A stretch of DNA of 64,000 nt, taken from contig CAJQUN010000014.1 of NCBI GenBank assembly GCA_907163345.1, positions 6,562,999 to 6,626,998 of the forward strand. Reading direction: 5' to 3'. This DNA comes from Haberlea rhodopensis (Eukaryota > Streptophyta > Magnoliopsida > Lamiales > Gesneriaceae). Below are positions 57,361-64,000 of this stretch, in pieces. Each line of letters begins with the position of its first letter. Position 1 is the stretch's first letter. The notes beneath the pieces were generated by a model, which was given only the letters and a program-made list of their open reading frames with translations, was not told the DNA's origin and did no database searches. Both the position numbers and the translations under genes were made by a program.

Positions 57361-58130
57361 GGATGACAAGACCAAGAAGCAACCTGTTTTTGAGCATTTG
57401 AGCAGATTTCAAAAGACACCCAATCCATTGTACCAAAAGTTATCACCATTTAGTTCGCTGAACTTGCTTCAAATTACCAACTTCATTATTTCTTTATCGT
57501 GAGAGACAATTCACATGGATTCAATCCATAGTTAATACTTCAGACCTTCAAGCAGCAGATTAGCTACATGCTAGAGCCACACGCAGGGGGAAAAGAGTTT
57601 CTTCTTGAAGAAGACGGCTTTCGGTCCTATGCCCACGCTATATGCTCTCAAGCATCACTGAAACAAAAATTTGCAATCATAAAAGGAATATGATGACTTA
57701 ATCAAAGACCATCCAATGCAAAGAAAAACTGTTTGTAACACTAAATAAAACTGTTGTGAAACTCGACCTTCGATCGCACCAATCTATACGATATATCTGT
57801 TTGAGCAATACACAATTTTACCAATTGATTTGAATCTGTTAAATCACTTTTCACTTCTCTGAACCATCAATGATCTAACAGTAGGAGAAACTAGAGAAAC
57901 TAAATCATTCCTTCAAGTCAATACATACGCGCCATGGTTGAACTCAACTAACAATACGTACGTACACATCTTATTCTCTTTAACAGCAAGATACACAGCA
58001 GCATTCAAGATATTCAATGCACAACAGTTTACTTCGTGAACTCACGCACTTCTGACACAGAAATGTTTCAACGCACAATTCAATTTCTGATTTTGCCTCA
58101 AGAAATTCATGCACACAGATTACTGTAAAT
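57361..58130. other. Upstream region of the PPR gene and spacer
   Basis: No other gene recognised. Confidence 0.4.
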
Positions 58131-58179
58131 CTCACGCACATAGCCCCAAGAACCAACGCATAATCAGAGTCGATATCAG

Positions 58180-58680
58180 AAGCATAAGCAGTAAGAAATC
58201 AGAAATAAAAGCAAGGAAAAAAACAACACCGGATTTACGTGGTTCGGCCTTCAACCTGGCCTACATCCACGGGTGGATGGGGAGCGATTCCATTCAAGCA
58301 CCAGTCCAAGATGTGATTACAGATTTATCCCACACTTTCTATATCTCTCAATTCTCTTTCACTATGTAAACAAAAGAATTCCTAAGATACTACAGAGTGT
58401 GCTCTGATCTGAATCCTCTCTTCTTCTTCTATCGATGATCTCTCAAAGACTCAAGCCAAGGAATTGCTCTTGATCTTCCTCCTCGATAGAAACTGATCTC
58501 TCGCTTTTCTCTAATTGATCGCCTCACTCTCTCGCTTTTCTCTGTTCCCTTAATCTGATTTAATAGCCAAGTAATTTAGGGCTTTTCCTCACCATCACAA
58601 CCGTTGGATCAATCTTTCATTGGATGGTCCAGATGTAACCTGGCATATTAAACAATACAGAAAAAACAACCAACAAGGGT
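58180..58680 (-). mobile_element. Possible Ty1-copia solo LTR relic
   Basis: ACACCGGATTTACGTGGTTC at about 58228 followed by CCTACATCCACGGGTGGATG is a motif seen in many plant copia LTRs. TC-rich sequence and an AACCGTTGGATC word follow. No partner LTR, ends or duplication found. Confidence 0.35.
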
Positions 58681-58689
58681 AAAATAGTA

Positions 58690-60900
58690 AATTTACAATA
58701 TTTAATTAATATGTTTTTCTGGGGTGCTTGCGAAATGTGGAGTTTCGATCTTTCCAGATAGACGAGGAGTGTGAAAAGCAATTGGATATATATTTTTCTG
58801 GGGTCGTTTTCGTCTATCTAAAGGCGTTATACAAAGAGCTTAAACTGTAGGGAATTGTAGTAACATAACGAGAGTGGAGTATTCAAGAAAACTACAATTC
58901 ATAGGTTATATTGGTAGAACATTTAATATTTTAAGAAATCAAAACTAAGTATAAGATATTGTCATTCATGTACAAGAAGTTTTAGGGAAAAAAAAATACA
59001 CTTCAAAGCTTAAAAGAATATAATATAGATTTCAAAATTCATTGAGTATCACTTGAGTTTTTTCACTAAATATTAATTCCTCCTAAATTTCTTATTTTAA
59101 TGAGAAAACAAAGCATATAAATAAAAAGTCACATACTAAAATAGCGTTTGATTCACACACTAAGACAACATTTGATACATTAATAATGGTGGAATGTATC
59201 ATAATTTTTAACTACTTATCTCGTCATATCTATTGTAAGAAACGATGTCTAAACGTAATTTTTAATGAAATGATTTGTAGTTTTTTTGCTTTAAAATTTA
59301 TGTTTATTTTTTATTATCTTATGTTTAAGTTTTTTTAAAAAATAATGATATTACATTATTTCGATAAAGAATTGGTGTATTTTTTATGTCAAACTCTAGA
59401 AGTATTTAGTATGGTTGGTCAAAATTATAAATCCGCCGCAGAGCAAATTCAATAAAGAACCTCTAAGCATATATTATATGGTCAATTCGACTTTTTCCAA
59501 AAGCCATAAATTAGTTGACAAAAGTCTCTCCATCAATCAAGTGTTTTTGTGATGGTGCCTCTTAGATTTCCCTCTTAATCACAAATTGTTTCGATGTTAC
59601 ACTATTATTCCAATTTTAAATATGGATATATTGAATATTTTTTTATGTTCAACCCTCAAGTAACGTCGTGAAGGTATCACATATTTTTATATGGAGGGCT
59701 GGATTGCATACTCGAGTTGATTATATGTTAAGATATTTATATATAAATAATTTATTTTTAGTGGAGTCAATCATATATATATTTAACCTAAAGAGGATTT
59801 CAAAATTTCCGTATTACAAATATATGGATTTTAAATGATTAGATTGGGGAGTTAATATAAATTGAATTTAAAAAAAAAATTATTGAACCAATAAAATGGA
59901 TTTCAAATCTTTGATTATAATTTTGAGCCAAATGAATACAGTGAATTTGAGACATAAAGTCAAATATTCTCAAATGCACCTATCCAAATACAACCTATAG
60001 GACCATAAATTTATCATGAATGAAATGTTGAATCAAATTTCGAGCAAAATAATAATTTTGTCTGTAAATTAGATATTTTCTACTAAATAAACAAACAAAT
60101 AATATCATGATGAAAAATTTGTATTAGTGATTATATACATGAAAGATCAAAGTTAAAGTTAGATCCAGAAGATTTCTCGCAAAAAAAAAAAAAATCCAGA
60201 AGATCCATAAACGAACTCGGTTTTTTTTATACATATCAAACATGATTAACATAACAAAGGCAAGTTTTTATTTATTGATACCACTGTATCACGCTCACTT
60301 AGGGTATTTTTATAATTGCTTATTTAAAGTACTTCTATGTTATTTTTGCTTAAATTTGTAAATAGTTGATTTTCTATTAAAATACATAAAAAACTGCTTA
60401 ATGAACTTCAATTAATTACAAAATTGACAGCATAAAAGTTAAATCAACCAACAACATGCCATGAACTTGATTCTCTGCTTCTACTTTTACATGTTTTATT
60501 TAGAGAAGTAATAGCGGAAACAATATATAAAACACCCAAAATCTAATTTATTCGATCTGAAAAGCAAAAAAAAAACACTTTTAAGAAGCATTTGCAAACT
60601 CATCTTAGTTTACCATTCCCATTGAGTTAATTGAATAACTTATCATAAGATTTTTCCCTAAAAAAGAAAATTAATTATTAAAATTGGTATAAACAATGGT
60701 GAATATTACACTGTAGATTACATTTTGGACTATACATATAATGGAATATTTACTTCAATATTTATAAATATTTGTTATAATTTAATGATAGTAAATAAAT
60801 AATTGAATTAGCGTGTGAAAAAGACACATTCATACAGCCAAAACACACAACGCGTTTAACGACTATTTTCTCTCTTACCCTTCTTATTAAACATCACACT
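58690..60900. other. AT-rich intergenic DNA
   Basis: No gene, RNA or defined transposon recognised. The last ~100 bp are the presumed promoter of the PERK gene. Confidence 0.4.
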
Positions 60901-60932
60901 CCTCTCAAAAAGTAAATCTATTCTCATAAAAA

Positions 60933-63880
60933 ATGTCCTCGCCGGCGCCGGCGGTGTCTCCGCCGTCCCCACCAACCAATGCCACTTCTCCTCCACCATC
61001 CTCAACCGTCTCACCACCTCCGCCTGCACCCGTCACCTCTCCCCCACCCGCTCCGTCACCTCCTGTCAACTCCCCGCCACCGCTGCCACTGCCTCCCCGC
61101 CCCCGCCTGTACCTGTCACCACTCCCCCACCCGCTCAATCCCCTCCGGCCAACTCGCCGCCACCGTCCACTTCTCCTCCTCCGCCTTCATCCGCCACGCC
61201 TCCGGCCCCCCCGCTGCCATCACCCACCCCAACAACACCCTCTCCTCCATCAACAACTCCTCCGTCGGCACCCTCCCTCCGGCTCCATCGGGTAGGCGTT
61301 CTCCACCCCGCCATCTGGAGGTACGGCGAGATCACCGCCGGCTGCGCCATCTTCTGATGGTGGGTCATCGTCAGGGGTGTCAACAGGACTGGTTGTTGGG
61401 ATAGCTATTGGAGGCGTGGTAATACTTGCGGTTTTGACTTTACTTTTCATATGCTGCAAGAAAAAGAAAAGAAGACCACAACCTGATCACTACGTACCTC
61501 CACCACCACCACCACCACCCACCCCTTGGGCCTAAAGGTAACTAATTTACATTAATGTTTGAAAATTCATAATCTGAATTAATTATTCTCAGTTGGGTAA
61601 TATGCATTTGCTTCAGGTTTTGATAAATGGAATCCATTGGCTTTCGTGTTTCGAAATTAGTTTAGAAATTTCCATACCCAAGTGGCAAAATCTTAAGATT
61701 CAAATGCAAAAATCGATTTTTTGATACCCTTGCGAACTAGTTTTGATAAAAAAGGCTTTCATTCCAATCATCAATTAGTATGTCGCTACTGAAGAAGTGA
61801 AATCTTTTACAGGTGGCTTGAAGTCTGAGGTTCTAACAAATGCCAAGGCTTGAATCCAAATAATTTTTTTTAAGTTTCTGTTTAGTTTTATTTATTTCCA
61901 TAGCCTTTATCAAGCACGACTTTGGTTGCTAATTTCTGATAATTTGTGGTGTTTGCTATAGCTGACACAAATGGAAACCCGATCCAAAATGGCAGCAGAG
62001 TGCACCAGCACCAGGGGATCATTTTGTCACAATCCCACCTAAACATTATCCACCCCCCATTGGTGCAATAAGACCACCTCAGTCACCAGTACGTGCTCCT
62101 TCGCTTCCTCCGCCACCACCTCCATATATGAGTAGCAGTGGAGGTTCTGGTTCCCATTATTCAGGCCCCGAAACTCTGGCTCCACAGCCTTCACCCGGAA
62201 TGTCTTTAGGGTTTCGAAAAGCAATTTTACTTACGAAGAGTTGTCAATGGCAACGGATGGATTCTCAATCGCCAATCTTCTTGGGCAAGGTGGTTTTGGT
62301 TATGTGCACCGGGGAGTCCTGCCAAATGGTAAAGAGGTTGCGGTTAAGCAGTTAAAGGCCGGAAGTGGACAGGGGGAACGTGAGTTCCAGGCTGAAGTTG
62401 ATATCATCAGCAGAGTGCATCATAAGCATCTTGTTTCATTGGTTGGATACTGCACCACTGGGTCGCAGAGAATGCTCGTATATGAGTTTGTTCAAAATAA
62501 CACCCTGGAATTTCACTTGCATGGTTAGTTTTGTTCAACAGATGTACTTATGCTATATGCATGGAATATTACTGGCTAGGAGAAGGTTGAGTTTGTAGAA
62601 TACAAAGATAATATTTGGCCTCATTGCTTGACAGCATTGTCACCTTATGTTTGATTTGTTTTGCAGTGTCATTTATTTTTTTGTTTCGTGTTCATGCTTG
62701 CTTAAAACTATAAACTATCATGTTATTGAAAAACTTGCAAATCTTTATATTTCAGGAGAGGGGAGACCTACAATGGATTGGCCAACACGATTAAAGATTG
62801 CTCTAGGTGCAGCGAAAGGACTTGCATATCTTCATGAGGATTGTATGTTTTCATATACGAAAAAATGAAGTAGAATAATAGACGTTTTGTTTGCTTTAAA
62901 ATTTATTATTCTAATAATATGATGTATTTCTGATTAGGTCATCCAAAAATCATTCATAGAGACATCAAGGCTTCCAATATTCTTTTGGATTTCAATTTTG
63001 AAGCAAAGGTATCATATTTAATTTTCGTGATTGATGTATTAGTACAAAGTCATACTCTAGGTCAAGCTATTTGTAAAGAATTCTCCTATTTTATATTAAA
63101 CTCAAAACTTATCATACAACTTATTCTCTCAGGTTGCTGATTTTGGTCTCGCTAATTTTCTTCTGATGCCAATACTCATGTCTCGACACGAGTGATGGGA
63201 ACTTTTGGGTACGATCAAATCCTTATCACATTCTTGCTGCTACTCTGTTGTGATGTATTTATTAGTTTAGTGCATTTTGGCATTCTTTCTCCTCTGTTGT
63301 AGTTTTTACATTAACTAAACGTTTAGTATTGCCTTTATTGTGCATTTGCTATAAATTTTCTGACTTGTTTAAATCCGAAACTTAATCTTGCAGCACCTGA
63401 AGCATATTACTGTTCTGATACTGTCGTTGATGTTCTTTATTTTCAATTTTACCTATAATATAGGTATCTGGCTCCAGAGTATGCTAGCTCTGGAAAGCTT
63501 ACCGAAAAGTCCGATGTATTTTCCTTTGGGGTCATGCTTCTTGAATTGATTACTGGACGGCGTCCAGTTGATACTAGTCAATCTTTCATGGATGATAGTT
63601 TGGTAGACTGGGTGAGTTTTTCACTCCGAAAATATATTACATAAGCCCTCGAGGCCTCGACCTCAACCAAATCCTGGTTGTTTGTTTAAACACTAACACA
63701 AAGGTTTTTGTAATACAGGCGAGACCATTGCTTACCCGAGCACTTGAGGATGGAAACTTCGATCCGCTCGTTGATCCACGACTGCAAATGTATTATAATC
63801 AAAATGAAATGGCTCGCGTTGTAGCTTGTGCCGCTGCTTCTGTGCGTCACTCATCTAAGCGCAGGCCACGCATGAGCCAG
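60933..63880 (+). pseudogene. PERK-like: PERK-type proline-rich extensin-like receptor kinase, frameshifted, runs off the window
   Basis: Plasma-membrane receptor kinase with an extensin-like ectodomain that contacts the cell wall. Exons: 60933-61534, 61962-62523, 62756-62842, 62938-63008, 63133-63208, 63464-63611 and 63719-63880; the C-terminal exon lies beyond 64000. The N-terminus is a SPPPP-type repeat region. The membrane helix VVGIAIGGVVILAVLTLLFI and CCKKKKRR anchor end exon 1. Kinase motifs include LLGQGGFGYVHRGVLP, VAVKQLK, HRDIKASNILLD, VADFGLA and APEYA. Frame breaks: within the proline-rich region (about 61080-61330) and its CCA run (about 61500-61525); an A run near 61985; a T run near 62211; and a T run near 63158 just after DFGLA. 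Each of the last three is repaired by one base. Either a young pseudogene or sequence errors. Confidence 0.8.
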
Positions 63881-64000
63881 GTGAAAATATATTCCTTCAA
63901 GATTTAACTAAAAGTTTCAATACTCGAGGTTGAGCATATATTTTGTTAAAACAGGCTCATAAATTTGAATAATCATGAGGGACGACTTACCCTTAAGCAT

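Noticed and set aside
61135..61383. Glycine-rich minus-strand frames opposite the PERK start
   Set aside because: Complement of the proline-rich coding region.

Overview
This window is nuclear DNA from a flowering plant, most likely a eudicot. It is AT-rich, its genes have many short exons with GT-AG or GC-AG introns, it carries several plant transposon classes, and it encodes plant-type proteins (TSO1/CPP, AIM1/MFP, PPR, PERK). The species cannot be named from the sequence alone.

Layout. 1-655: tail of an unidentified repeat, possibly an LTR. 656-9881: 5'-truncated Ty3/gypsy element of the Tat/Retand type, with two tandem arrays and an antisense ORF. 9.9-13.5 kb: AT-rich spacer with a RanBP2 zinc-finger exon fragment and a SINE-like relic. 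13591-20891 (+): intact 8-exon CPP/TCX DREAM-complex gene. 22.2-23.7 kb: repeat remnants with a nested MITE. 25330-31801 (-): 17-exon peroxisomal AIM1/MFP beta-oxidation gene with a frameshift near its C-terminus. 32.8-33.05 kb: AT and 52-bp tandem repeats. 33193-37404: complete-ended Mutator-like element (MULE) with a perfect 9-bp target duplication. It carries a plant-mobile-domain gene and a broken mudrA joined tail to tail, plus arrays of palindromes. 37608-38655: complete small non-autonomous LTR element. 39-43.2 kb: LTR relic, GTGCAC-rich repeats and a hAT-like MITE with an 8-bp duplication.

43410-45501 (+): apparent polycistronic snoRNA locus that had no coding signature. It has site II and telo-box promoter motifs followed by box C/D RNAs whose guides match conserved 18S and 25S rRNA segments, and a box H/ACA-like RNA. 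45611-53784 (-): ankyrin/AAA-ATPase pseudogene whose last exon is split by a 4.9-kb Ty1-copia element. 55268-57360 (-): intact PPR gene. 58.2-58.7 kb: possible LTR relic. 60933 to beyond the window (+): PERK-type receptor kinase gene with several one-base frameshifts.

Two host genes (CPP and PPR) read cleanly. AIM1, PERK and the ankyrin-AAA gene carry lesions. Three introns use GC donors. The snoRNA cluster and the MULE with its palindrome arrays are the most interesting objects. All rRNA and family comparisons are from memory and no search was run.
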